Shown here piece by piece: positions 45,251-54,009 of a DNA stretch of 64,000 nucleotides (its first letter is position 1; the number at the start of each line of letters is the position of its first letter). The stretch spans positions 297,988 to 361,987 of the forward strand of contig LT635553.1 in the NCBI GenBank assembly GCA_900120395.1, in the 5' to 3' direction. A program made the position numbers and the translations under genes. The DNA is from Porphyromonadaceae bacterium FC4. Lineage in GTDB: Bacteria; Bacteroidota; Bacteroidia; Bacteroidales; Porphyromonadaceae. The notes below the pieces were generated by a model, which was given only the letters and a program-made list of their open reading frames with translations, was not told the DNA's origin and ran no database searches.

Positions 45251-46726
45251 TTAGAGTTTGAGGATGTAGGTCTCAAAGTTCATGGACGTCTTGAGATCAA
45301 AACCATAGTGATGGGTCGATGTAGTGGTATAGCCGCCAAATATGTAGGCATAGCCGTCCTTGACGACGACCTGAGGAGAGCGCCTAGCGGTGTACTTGGT
45401 GCCGGTGTCTACTTCGGTCCAGCTCTTACCGTCGGTCGACTTGTAGAGCTTGTCGGAGAGGACACGGAGCCCATCTTGTAGCATCTCACCACCTATCATA
45501 TAGGCGGTATCATCGGTGCAGAATGGAGTCATGCCCCACATCTTCCCAAATCCTCCTTGGTCTGTCTCCTTTACCCAAGTTTGTCCTCCGTCGCTTGTGG
45601 AGTAGACGGACTCTAGTCCGGTGTCCTTGCTACCGATGAAGTTGAAAAAGCCGCCGGCAGTCCAGAGCTTCCCCCGGAATGCAAAGAACGCATCCTGGAG
45701 CCGGTCTGTAGCATCGTGCATGGAGGGAAGGCTTTCCCAGTGCTTGCCGTCCTCGGTTACCATGAAGTCTCCGGCTCCTTGCAGTTGCATCATGATCATC
45801 CCGTAGTTGCTCTTTAAGTAGATCTTACCGTCCTGTGCGAGAGTGTTGATGAATGTACAGGGGTCTGGGAGTGAGGGGTTGAACATTACGCCCCAATCCT
45901 CTTCCCATGGTGTTGTCAGGCCCACAGTGTCGCATTCAAAAGTGACACCATCTGTGGTTGAGAAGCTGCGCCATGCGCTGATGTCGGGATATGCACCCCA
46001 CATGCTCTCCTCCGGTACTCCCCATCGGTCCGGAGCCTCTGTACGGGCACCGCCCAGTACGAAGAGCCGATCCGACTTCACCACAGCCCGACTGCCGATG
46101 CCGCCGATGGCACCGAGCTCATGTGGCTGATACTCCACGCGCTCCCACTTGACACCGTTGTCAGAGGTGTAGAGCTCATACTCTGCCACCCCGTTATTCA
46201 CCCCTGTCGCAAAGCAGTAAAAGTGGTCCTTGTACAGCGTGACGGTGAAGTCGGTGATGTAGTCCGCTATACCCATCTTCCTCATGTCCGAGGAGATGAG
46301 TGACACGGTTCCCTCAGCAGGTGGCTCAGAGGTACGTACCGGCTGGATGGTATAGGTTCTCTCCTTGCCGTATCCTCTTACCTCTATGGGTATCTCCTTG
46401 CTGGCATCTACCACCACTCCTTCCTTGGTGATCTTGGTGCCGTTGTAGTAGGCTTCGATACCCAGTCCTACGGTGGTCTCGGCATACAGCCTGGACTGGG
46501 TTAGCTCCTCCTCAGCGATGTAGTCGGGGATGGGGTCTGCTTCGTTGGTCACCTTGGTGTCGGACAGGGTGCAGTCAAAGCGGTAGCTTACGGCTTGATT
46601 CTTTGGGGTCAGGGTCACACTCTTGAGCGCCACGGGAGGCTCTAGCTGAGGTGACTTGTTGCATCCAAAGCTCAAGAGCACAAGAAGCACGGCGCTCACA
46701 ATTGCTATTTTTTTTGATCGGTACAT
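45251..46726 (-). CDS. Beta-propeller surface lipoprotein (DUF6242-like)
   Basis: A 491-residue lipoprotein (LLVLLSFGC, Cys22). The first 150 residues are an Ig-like beta domain; the rest carries repeated Kelch/BNR-like blades: YTSDNGVKWERVEY, STTDGVTFECD, VTEDGKHWESLPS, STSDGGQTWVKE and KSTDGKSWTEVD, alternating with LFVLGGA, LWTAGGFF, AYMIGGEM and AYIFGGYT. This resembles DUF6242 proteins. No catalytic residues were recognised. Being first in an operon with SusC/SusD, it is probably a surface binding component. Its leader contains the left arm of a 43-bp inverted repeat and a 91-bp repeat. Confidence 0.7.
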   Translation of the reverse strand: MYRSKKIAIVSAVLLVLLSFGCNKSPQLEPPVALKSVTLTPKNQAVSYRFDCTLSDTKVTNEADPIPDYIAEEELTQSRLYAETTVGLGIEAYYNGTKITKEGVVVDASKEIPIEVRGYGKERTYTIQPVRTSEPPAEGTVSLISSDMRKMGIADYITDFTVTLYKDHFYCFATGVNNGVAEYELYTSDNGVKWERVEYQPHELGAIGGIGSRAVVKSDRLFVLGGARTEAPDRWGVPEESMWGAYPDISAWRSFSTTDGVTFECDTVGLTTPWEEDWGVMFNPSLPDPCTFINTLAQDGKIYLKSNYGMIMMQLQGAGDFMVTEDGKHWESLPSMHDATDRLQDAFFAFRGKLWTAGGFFNFIGSKDTGLESVYSTSDGGQTWVKETDQGGFGKMWGMTPFCTDDTAYMIGGEMLQDGLRVLSDKLYKSTDGKSWTEVDTGTKYTARRSPQVVVKDGYAYIFGGYTTTSTHHYGFDLKTSMNFETYILKL

Positions 46727-46754
46727 AATGAACTCTTGAAATAATGTATTAGGT

Positions 46755-46769
46755 CTAGCTCTATTCCGG
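46755..46769 (+). repeat. 15-bp direct repeat, left copy
   Basis: CTAGCTCTATTCCGG matches 47133-47147 (CTAGCTCTGTTCCGG) in 14 of 15 positions in the same orientation. The two copies lie just outside the arms of the 43-bp inverted repeat. Confidence 0.65.
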
Positions 46770-46774
46770 GGCTA

Positions 46775-46817
46775 ACGCATTTGAAGTTTAGAGGTAGTCG
46801 GGAGTAATGATGTCGGT
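46775..46817 (+). repeat. 43-bp inverted repeat, left arm
   Basis: Begins ACGCATTTGAAGTTTAGAGG and ends ATGATGTCGGT; it is the reverse complement of 47085-47127 with one mismatch (42/43). The arms enclose 267 bp holding a 91-bp repeat. The left arm lies in the leader of the propeller gene, 49 bp before its start. Confidence 0.9.
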
Positions 46818-46859
46818 GGAGACTTTGGTGGCATTGATCTTTTGCAGTGACGTGTACTG

Positions 46860-46951
46860 AAAAAGTTTCCTACTGGAAACCGTTCTCTACTATCCGTCAA
46901 ATCATTTTGTTTCCTACTGGAAACATTTCCCTTCTATCCGTCAAATTTTTT
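46860..46951 (+). repeat. 91-bp dispersed intergenic repeat, copy F
   Basis: Two complete units with TTTCCTACTGGAAA and CTACTATCCGTCAAAT, inside the segment bounded by the 43-bp inverted repeat. In its current orientation it is codirectional (minus) with the propeller operon. Confidence 0.9.
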
Positions 46952-46968
46952 CACCCCTCTTCGAGCGG

Positions 46969-46976
46969 CAAAAATA
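46969..46976 (-). promoter_or_regulatory. Possible -7 box inside the inverted-repeat segment
   Basis: TATTTTTG on the minus strand fits TAnnTTTG and points to the propeller operon, but no -33 TTG is seen at the right distance. If real, inversion of the segment would turn it away from the operon. Confidence 0.3.
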
Positions 46977-47004
46977 AGGGGACTTGATGCCTTGTTGTCT
47001 GCCT

Positions 47005-47115
47005 TAGTTCGTCCCCATGCGGTACTTGATGTCGTACTTGATGGTAAAGTCCGGCTCCTCCATAAAGTCATAATGCTCAGCCCGACCGACATCATTACCC
47101 CCGACTACCTCTAAA
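47005..47115 (-). pseudogene. Possible gene remnant inside the inverted-repeat segment
   Basis: On the minus strand a 36-codon open stretch reads SLEVVGGNDVGRAEHYDF then MEEPDFTIKYDIKYRMGTN and a stop. The closing part looks like a protein C-terminus, but an in-frame stop precedes it and no start is present. It may be a fragment of a displaced gene, or chance. No family was recognised. Confidence 0.25.
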
Positions 47116-47127
47116 CTTCAAATGCGT
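47085..47127 (-). repeat. 43-bp inverted repeat, right arm
   Basis: Reverse complement of 46775-46817 with a single mismatch. It lies 25 bp past the stop of the TlpA-like gene. Confidence 0.9.
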
Positions 47128-47132
47128 GAGCC

Positions 47133-47147
47133 CTAGCTCTGTTCCGG
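47133..47147 (+). repeat. 15-bp direct repeat, right copy
   Basis: CTAGCTCTGTTCCGG, partner of 46755-46769. It lies between the right inverted-repeat arm and the TlpA-like stop codon. Confidence 0.65.
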
Positions 47148-47151
47148 ACGA

Positions 47152-48363
47152 TCACATAGTCATCGCACCCATGGGGATGGCTACGGACTCCTTTTCTTCT
47201 TCCTCTGTGGTGGCACCGGACAGTAGTTCCTTGATGGCTTTCTCTATGCCTTCACCACGGACGTTCTTCTTGTAGATCTTGCCCTCTGCGTCAAGCACGA
47301 CAACAAAGGGGATACCGCCAAACTGGTAGTCCTCCATGATTTCCTTACCACCATCGGGAGCCTGTAGCTGCAGCCAAGGCATCTGCTCTTCCTTGAGCGC
47401 CTTCAGCCAGTCTTCTTTCTTGGCATCGATGGAGATGTTTACAAAGTTCACTCTGCCATCCTTTCCGTAGGTCTCATACAGCTTCTTCATTCCGGGGATC
47501 GATTTGCGGCAGGGACCGCACCAGCTTGCCCAAAAGTCTAGGACCGTTACTTTTCCCTGGAAGTCTGTGAGCTGGTGCACCTTTCCGAACAGATCGGGTA
47601 GTGCAAAGAGTGGAGCCGGGTTGCCTGCTCTCATGCGCTCCATATTCTCTTGGTTCACACGCACTTCCTCTCGGTACTCCGATGCCAGGACGGGACCCAC
47701 CTCGGGGTTCGCGGCTATCATCTGCTCCAGTGCCGTGTCGATCAGCTCCTTGTCTTCCCCGGGGTTGAGCGACCGGATCGCTGCCATCACGCTTGGACGA
47801 TCGGCGTAGTACTCTACCAGGTAGCGCATGTATGCGACAAAGTCGTCGCCATTCATACCGTACAGTTCCATCGTCGCGTTGTCCTTCGACTTGGTGTCCT
47901 CCGTCTGCAGTCGGTACATCGTCTGGGAGATGGCGATCATGTTTTGATAGTTGCGGTATCCCACGTAGTTGATGAAGTTCATCACCTCGTTCTTAGGACC
48001 ACTTTTGATAAAGACGTAGGGTGGGTTCTTGATCTTGATCTGCGCAGTATCCACGCCCCTAAAGTCAATCTCCATCGGCTCGTCCTGTACCCACACGTCC
48101 ACGGCTTGCCAGCGACCGGCATCGATGGTCACCACGCCCGGTTTTGCCGTCGTGATGCTCATGCAGTAGTTGCCCTCTGCGTCGACAGGTGCCTCTGCGA
48201 GCACATGCTGTCCTGTACCTACCATCTGGTAGGCGGTCATCTTAAATCCTTCTTCGATGAATTTGACTTTCCCCGAGACCCGGACCGTATAGTCTTGTGC
48301 AAACAGACTGCCGGCCAGCAGGAACACAAGGGAGCTAAAAAGAAGACGTTTGGTAGCTTTCAT
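47152..48363 (-). CDS. TlpA-family thioredoxin-like protein
   Basis: A 403-residue exported protein. A signal peptide (LVFLLAGSLFAQ) is followed by a DUF4369-like beta domain (about 25-110), a helical region, and from about 248 an AhpC/TSA-thioredoxin domain with active site WASWCGPCRKS (Cys282, Cys285) and cis-proline loop FGGIPF. Such proteins reduce disulfides in the periplasm of Bacteroidota. The C-terminus after GEGIEKAIKELLSGA is an acidic tail (TTEEEEKES). The frame is open from 48429, but the start at 48363 fits the signal peptide and the promoter at 48459-48492. It is a single-gene unit. Confidence 0.9.
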   Translation of the reverse strand: MKATKRLLFSSLVFLLAGSLFAQDYTVRVSGKVKFIEEGFKMTAYQMVGTGQHVLAEAPVDAEGNYCMSITTAKPGVVTIDAGRWQAVDVWVQDEPMEIDFRGVDTAQIKIKNPPYVFIKSGPKNEVMNFINYVGYRNYQNMIAISQTMYRLQTEDTKSKDNATMELYGMNGDDFVAYMRYLVEYYADRPSVMAAIRSLNPGEDKELIDTALEQMIAANPEVGPVLASEYREEVRVNQENMERMRAGNPAPLFALPDLFGKVHQLTDFQGKVTVLDFWASWCGPCRKSIPGMKKLYETYGKDGRVNFVNISIDAKKEDWLKALKEEQMPWLQLQAPDGGKEIMEDYQFGGIPFVVVLDAEGKIYKKNVRGEGIEKAIKELLSGATTEEEEKESVAIPMGAMTM

Positions 48364-48458
48364 AATGATTGTAACTGTTTTTATAGGTGTTTGATTCGTT
48401 GTAGTCTTGAGTACTCCTCCTCTTGGCAATATACTCTAAGGAGAGAATGTGTGGTTCC

Positions 48459-48492
48459 CAAAGTTACAGAAAAGTTGTCAATGTTTACAAAA
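48459..48492 (-). promoter_or_regulatory. Promoter of the TlpA-like gene
   Basis: On the minus strand TAACTTTG (plus 48459-48466) with TTTTG (plus 48488-48492) 21 bp upstream is one of the best promoter matches in the window. The leader is about 90 nt. Confidence 0.75.
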
Positions 48493-48628
48493 CAAGGCTA
48501 TCCAATATTCTGACGTAGCGTTGCACGTGCTGAACATTTGACCGGCACAAGTTGTTGTACTCTTGGGTGCGTCGGTGACATCGCACCACAAAAATCAAAC
48601 GATACTACTACTCAAAACACTACACTCT

Positions 48629-50293
48629 ATGAAATCAGACATACAGATAGCTCAGGAAACAAAGCTGAAGCCGATCTCCGAGGTGGCTGCCTCCATCGGC
48701 ATCCCTGCCGAAAAGCTGGACCCCTACGGACACTACATGGGCAAAGTAAGCCTGGATGTGCTCAAGGAGGAGCACAAGCCCGGCAAGCTGATCCTGGTCT
48801 CCGCCATCACGCCCACCCGGTCAGGTATTGGCAAGACCACCGTCTCCATCGGGCTGGCACTGGGGATGAACAAAATAGGCAAAAACGCCATCGTCACCCT
48901 CCGTGAGCCGTCGCTCGGGCCGGTCTTTGGCATGAAAGGGGGGGCTGCCGGTGGTGGCTACGCACAGGTGCTGCCGATGGATAAGATCAACCTCCACTTT
49001 ACCGGTGACTTTCACGCCATCACCTCTGCCAACAACACCATCGCCGCACTGCTGGACAACTATGCGTACCAAAACCGCAACAACGCCGACGGCTTGAGCC
49101 GCATCATCTGGAAGCGGGTCCTCGATGTCAACGACCGCAACCTCCGCAACGTCATCACCGGACTCGGCGGACGAGGCAATGGCATCCCGACAGAGACGGG
49201 CTTTGACATCACGCCGGCATCCGCGATCATGGCGATCCTCTGCCTCGCCAATGACCTGGAGGATCTGCGCCGAAGGATCGATAACATCCTCCTCGGATAC
49301 AAAAAGGATGGCACCCCCTTCACCGTAGCCGACCTCGGGTGCGGTGGCGCCATCGTCGCACTGCTGCTGGACGCTATGTCGCCCAACCTCGTGCAGACGA
49401 CCGAAAACACCCCCGCCTTCATCCACGGTGGGCCCTTTGCCAACATCGCCCATGGCTGCAACTCCATCATCGCCACCAAGATGGCGATGCGCTACGGGGA
49501 GTATGCGATCACCGAGGCAGGGTTTGGTGCCGACCTAGGTGGGGAGAAGTTCTTTGACATCAAGTGCCGCCACGCCGGGCTCAATCCCGACCTGACCGTA
49601 CTGGTCGCTACCGCTCAGTCGCTCAAGTTGCACGGGGGCAAGGACCAGACCCTCCTCAAGGAGGAGGATATCCCCGCACTCAAGGAGGGCTTTGCCAATA
49701 TGGACCGACACATCGACAACCTCCGAAAGTTTGGACAGAGTATCGTCGTCTGCATCAATCGCTTCCCGACAGACACGGACGGTGAGATCGAGGCTATTCG
49801 CCACTACTGCGAGCAGAAGGGCGTCCCCTTTGCGGTCAACAATGCCTTCTCCCGCGGTTCCGAGGGTGCGCTGGAGCTGGCACAGGTAGTCGTCGATACG
49901 ATCGAGAAGACGCCGTCCGAGCCACTCACCTTTGCCTACGACCTCGAGGACTCGATCCGTGAGAAAATAAAGAAGGTGACCTCCAAGATCTACGGAGCTG
50001 CCGAAGTACAGTACGAGAGCAAGGCGACAAAGAAGATCAAGCAGATCGAGGAGCTGAGGCTGGATAAGCTTCCCGTCTGCATTGCCAAGACACAATACTC
50101 CTTCAGCGACGACCCCAAGCGCACCGGTGCACCTACCGGCTTCCTCCTCACCGTGGAGGATATCGTCGTCAACGCCGGGTCCGAGATGATCGTCGTCATC
50201 ATGGGAGACATCATGCGCATGCCCGGACTACCCAAGGAGCCCAGTGCCAATAAGATCGACGTCATCGACGGCAAGATCACCGGCCTGAGCTGA
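48629..50293 (+). CDS. fhs: Formate--tetrahydrofolate ligase
   Basis: A 554-residue cytosolic enzyme of family-typical length that makes 10-formyl-tetrahydrofolate from formate, ATP and THF for purine synthesis and initiator-tRNA formylation. The ATP-binding loop is [11 protein letters not shown] (61-71), and the signature [20 protein letters not shown] follows. [18 protein letters not shown] and [19 protein letters not shown] are conserved. The frame is open from 48563, but homologues start at [12 protein letters not shown], so 48629 is used. A weak -7 candidate (TACTCTTG) lies at 48558-48565. A strong terminator follows. Confidence 0.97.
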   Translation: MKSDIQIAQETKLKPISEVAASIGIPAEKLDPYGHYMGKVSLDVLKEEHKPGKLILVSAITPTRSGIGKTTVSIGLALGMNKIGKNAIVTLREPSLGPVFGMKGGAAGGGYAQVLPMDKINLHFTGDFHAITSANNTIAALLDNYAYQNRNNADGLSRIIWKRVLDVNDRNLRNVITGLGGRGNGIPTETGFDITPASAIMAILCLANDLEDLRRRIDNILLGYKKDGTPFTVADLGCGGAIVALLLDAMSPNLVQTTENTPAFIHGGPFANIAHGCNSIIATKMAMRYGEYAITEAGFGADLGGEKFFDIKCRHAGLNPDLTVLVATAQSLKLHGGKDQTLLKEEDIPALKEGFANMDRHIDNLRKFGQSIVVCINRFPTDTDGEIEAIRHYCEQKGVPFAVNNAFSRGSEGALELAQVVVDTIEKTPSEPLTFAYDLEDSIREKIKKVTSKIYGAAEVQYESKATKKIKQIEELRLDKLPVCIAKTQYSFSDDPKRTGAPTGFLLTVEDIVVNAGSEMIVVIMGDIMRMPGLPKEPSANKIDVIDGKITGLS

Positions 50294-50313
50294 TCCCGTC
50301 ACCTCTCCCGAAG

Positions 50314-50363
50314 CAGACACCCCTGCCAAAGCATGCAAAGGCTTTGGCGGGGGTGTCTGTTTT
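50314..50363 (+). terminator. Terminator of fhs
   Basis: CAGACACCCCTGCCAAAG pairs with CTTTGGCGGGGGTGTCTG across a GCATGCAAAGG-type loop, followed by TTTT. Confidence 0.85.
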
Positions 50364-50743
50364 GTACCGGTACCGGGTCAGTCCAATAATAGGTAGCGCA
50401 GCGACGGACCCCGACCGGAAGTGGTCAGAAATGCCTCCACGCCGGAGCGGTTGCGCCGCTGCTCGTCCCCCGCCAGCTCAGGCTCTGCCCCCTCTCGCAT
50501 GCGCAGGAGCGGACGAAAGCTCCCCACCCCCACCAACTTTTAGACCCCAAAAAAGATGGGCTTTTCTTGTTTTATACATGATGGATCTATACCAAGAGGT
50601 GTCTCGAAAATAATGTTACAACATCTTCATGAAGTGTTAGCGAAGTCTTAACATCAGGGCGGTATGTTTGCACTGGTTTTGGAGGACTCCATGACGCACC
50701 TCCCGACCTTGTCTTATTAAATCTATGGTAATCCAAACGACAC
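50364..50743. other. Intergenic leader between fhs and a SusC gene
   Basis: No gene was recognised. It holds a small GC-rich hairpin (GAGCGG with CCGCTGCTC near 50446-50465), an AT-rich stretch, and the TATGTTTG box at 50663-50670. Confidence 0.5.
50663..50670 (+). promoter_or_regulatory. -7 box of the SusCD-phosphodiesterase operon
   Basis: TATGTTTG matches TAnnTTTG, 74 bp before the SusC start. No convincing -33 TTG was found, so activation by a regulator is possible. Confidence 0.45.
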
Positions 50744-53700
50744 ATGAAGAACAAAACGATCCTTTGGTTAGCATTATTGACCTGTCTTCTCTTAGGCATA
50801 GCTGAGACCTCTGCTCAGACTGCTCAGACGAACAATAGCGTATCCGGTACGGTGTCGGATGCTATGGGACCTCTGGCAGGTGTCAATGTCCTCGAGAAAG
50901 GAACTACCAACGGTACCACCACAGACTTCGATGGCAAGTACAGCCTTGAGGTGAAAAACGGTTCGACGCTAGTATTTTCGTACGTAGGCTTTATCACACA
51001 AGAGGTTGTCTATGACGGTCAGATGCCTCTCAATATCTCTTTGAACGAAGACAGTGAGCTCCTAGGCGAAGTGGTGGTGGTAGGCTACGGTGTGCAGAAA
51101 AAAGCTAATCTCTCCGGATCTGTAGACCAAATCAACGCCAAAGAGCTGGAGCAAAAACCGATCACCGATATCTCTCGCGGACTCCAAGGGATGATCCCCA
51201 ACCTCAACATCGACTTCACTAGTGGAGAGCCGGGAAAAGCAGCGGAGATCAATATACGAGGGCTTGCGTCCATCAATGGATCTGCCCCACTGGTCCTCAT
51301 CGATGGAGTCCCCTCCTCATCTTTTGACCTCAATCGCTTGCTCCCCTCGGACATCGAGAGTATCTCCGTCATCAAGGATGCTTCATCGGCCGCTATTTAT
51401 GGTGCGCGTGCAGCATTTGGGGTCATCCTCATCACCACCAAAAAAGGTGAATCCGGTGCTCCCAGAGTGGAATACTCAGGTAAGCTGACCTGGAAACGCC
51501 CTACGGTGCTGCCCCGAAAAACCTCTGACCCCTATATCTATCTCAAACTAAAAAACATAGCAGTGCTCAATACCCCCTGGAGTGGCGGCCACGTAGCTAG
51601 TGACGAGCGACTCGAGTGGGCGCGTCAGAGGTCCGATAACCCCGCACTGCCTCCCGCGCGTCTCAACCCCAACGATGAGACGCAGTACGAGTATATGGGG
51701 GACAAGGACTGGACGGACTATTTTATCAATAAATTCACCTTTGCTCAGTCGCACCAGGCATCCATCAGTGGAGGATCGGATAGTTACCGCTACTACACTT
51801 CGGTAGGCTACGACCGTGATAATGGGATCCTGTCTCATATCGTCGACAAAGACTACTGGGAGCGATTCAATATGCGACTTCGTGCCAGCTATGATCTCAC
51901 CAAGTGGTTCAATATCTCTAACAATACCACGTACAGCCTCACGAGAAGAGAAAAACCTAGTGCCTTTTGGGACTCAAATATGTCCATGATCTACAATCTT
52001 GCTCCTCAGGACTACGATCTCAATCCCGATGGGACTTGGGCAAATAACGCTGCCGGACGAGTCATGGCACAGCTCCATGATGGAGGTGAAGATATACGAA
52101 AAAACAGCCGGTTTCAGACCAGCTTCGGAGCAAAAATGTCTTTTTGGGACAACCTGCTGACCCTGAATGCCAGCTGGAACTACACCAAGGAAATGGAAGA
52201 GTACAACTACTATCAGACCAAGTACATGATTGGATTTGGTCCGGAAGATGCCCGTGAGGAAGGGCAGTCCAGTGCCTATAGGACTTTTACCGGTACGGAG
52301 TATCAAGTGCTTGACCTCTTTGCCAATCTGGACTGGAGTATAGACAGCCATACGATCACCGCAATCCTGGGCATGAATCAAGAGAGTAGTGTCTGGGATC
52401 TGGTCCGTGCCGAGCGTGAGGGGTTGATCTCCCCCAACTTCCCGACCATTGCCCTAGCTACAGGAGAAGCCAAAGTTGGAGAGCAGTTTGCTGACTGGGC
52501 GATCAACGGGTACTTCTACCGGCTGAACTATACTTACGACAACAAGTATATTGTAGAGCTCAACGGCCGCTACGATGGCTCATCTCGATTCCCGGAGCAT
52601 AGGAGGTATGGCTTCTTCCCCTCTTTTTCAGCAGCCTGGAGGGTGGATAGAGAGCCCTTTTTTCAGCCAATCATCGAGTACGTCAATCACCTCAAGATAC
52701 GTGGTAGCTATGGAAAGCTGGGGAATCAGAACGTAACGGAGTACGGGTACATCCCCACCATGAGCACGAGCCAGTCCGACTACATCATCGGAGGGACACG
52801 ACCGCTGGTCATCCATGCTCCCCGCCTGGTCTCACCCAACTACTCTTGGGAGGTCGTGGCGACTACCAACTTCGGTATGGACCTCAATTTCTGGCAAAAC
52901 CGTCTCTCGTTGGTATTCGATATCTACAATAGAAACACTACCGGCATGCTGACAAAAGGGAAAGAACTACCGGGAGTCCTCGGAGCCAGTGTCCCCAATG
53001 AAAATGCGGCAGATATGCGTACAAAAGGTTGGGAGCTGACCTTGGGATACAACGACTCCTACATGGTGGCAGGCAAGCCTTTCAACCTTGCTGCTCGCTT
53101 CTCTCTGTCCGATGCTCGCTCATTTATTACACGCTTCGATAATGCCAGCAAGCTCCTGACACAGTACTACGAAGGACAGGAGATAGGAGAGATATGGGGC
53201 CTCGAGTCGGATGGCTTCTTTACCTCCAGAGAGGAGGTCGCCAATCTCGATGAGTCATCTATCATCCCCTGGGGAGCACTGGATATAGTCCCCGGATGGC
53301 CCAAGTACATTGACCAGAATGGAGACAAACAGATAACAAAAGGGACAACCGTAGATGAGCCGGGAGACCTCAAGATCATAGGAAACAACTCTCCCCGCTA
53401 TCGCTACGGACTCAACGTGTCAGCTGACTGGAATGGAATGGACCTGAGCCTATTCCTACAGGGTGTGGGGAAGCGCGACTACTACCCACTTAGCTACTTG
53501 TACTGGAGCTTTTTTCAGCAACCCTATGCCGGAGGTGCTCTCCATACCTTTGACTTCTATCGTCCACAGACAGATTCGCCAGGTGACCAGGCAAAGCACT
53601 CGCAGAGCTATCTAGATGCCGGCCTTCATCTCCAGAATACGGAGGCATTTTACCCTATCTTGCAGTGCTGGCTTGCGGATAAAAACTTGGGGACAACTAT

Positions 53701-53980
53701 TGATCGCAATGCCGGTCTTGCTATCCCGCAGACCAGATACCTCATGGATGGCTCTTATCTCCGTCTTAAAAATATCACTCTGGGATATACGCTGCCTCAG
53801 TCCTTGACAGAGAAGATCAATATCTCTCGCATACGATTTTACTTGAGTGGCGATAACCTATATGAGTGGTCGGCGCTCCGAAAGTACTTTGATCCTGAGG
53901 CGGTAACCAATGAGACCCATTTCGGATATGTTTACCCATTTAGTCGTCAGGTTGTTTTCGGGCTCAATGTTACTTTCTAA
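50744..53980 (+). CDS. SusC/RagA family TonB-dependent transporter (phosphodiesterase operon)
   Basis: A 1078-residue transporter: signal peptide (LLGIAETSAQ), carboxypeptidase-like domain (VSGTVSDAMGPLAGVNVLEKG to about 105), LGEVVVVGYGVQKKANLSGSV, plug (LVLIDGVPSS, ISVIKDASSAAIYGARAAFGVILITTKKG), and a barrel ending VVFGLNVTF. It is the first gene of a plus-strand operon with SusD (29 bp later) and a secreted phosphodiesterase (16 bp after SusD). Confidence 0.95.
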   Translation: MKNKTILWLALLTCLLLGIAETSAQTAQTNNSVSGTVSDAMGPLAGVNVLEKGTTNGTTTDFDGKYSLEVKNGSTLVFSYVGFITQEVVYDGQMPLNISLNEDSELLGEVVVVGYGVQKKANLSGSVDQINAKELEQKPITDISRGLQGMIPNLNIDFTSGEPGKAAEINIRGLASINGSAPLVLIDGVPSSSFDLNRLLPSDIESISVIKDASSAAIYGARAAFGVILITTKKGESGAPRVEYSGKLTWKRPTVLPRKTSDPYIYLKLKNIAVLNTPWSGGHVASDERLEWARQRSDNPALPPARLNPNDETQYEYMGDKDWTDYFINKFTFAQSHQASISGGSDSYRYYTSVGYDRDNGILSHIVDKDYWERFNMRLRASYDLTKWFNISNNTTYSLTRREKPSAFWDSNMSMIYNLAPQDYDLNPDGTWANNAAGRVMAQLHDGGEDIRKNSRFQTSFGAKMSFWDNLLTLNASWNYTKEMEEYNYYQTKYMIGFGPEDAREEGQSSAYRTFTGTEYQVLDLFANLDWSIDSHTITAILGMNQESSVWDLVRAEREGLISPNFPTIALATGEAKVGEQFADWAINGYFYRLNYTYDNKYIVELNGRYDGSSRFPEHRRYGFFPSFSAAWRVDREPFFQPIIEYVNHLKIRGSYGKLGNQNVTEYGYIPTMSTSQSDYIIGGTRPLVIHAPRLVSPNYSWEVVATTNFGMDLNFWQNRLSLVFDIYNRNTTGMLTKGKELPGVLGASVPNENAADMRTKGWELTLGYNDSYMVAGKPFNLAARFSLSDARSFITRFDNASKLLTQYYEGQEIGEIWGLESDGFFTSREEVANLDESSIIPWGALDIVPGWPKYIDQNGDKQITKGTTVDEPGDLKIIGNNSPRYRYGLNVSADWNGMDLSLFLQGVGKRDYYPLSYLYWSFFQQPYAGGALHTFDFYRPQTDSPGDQAKHSQSYLDAGLHLQNTEAFYPILQCWLADKNLGTTIDRNAGLAIPQTRYLMDGSYLRLKNITLGYTLPQSLTEKINISRIRFYLSGDNLYEWSALRKYFDPEAVTNETHFGYVYPFSRQVVFGLNVTF

Positions 53981-54009
53981 AATCCCTATGTCCTATCAAA
54001 TGAACGATC

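Noticed and set aside
46755..47147. Complete insertion sequence
   Set aside because: The inverted repeats enclose only 267 bp with no transposase.
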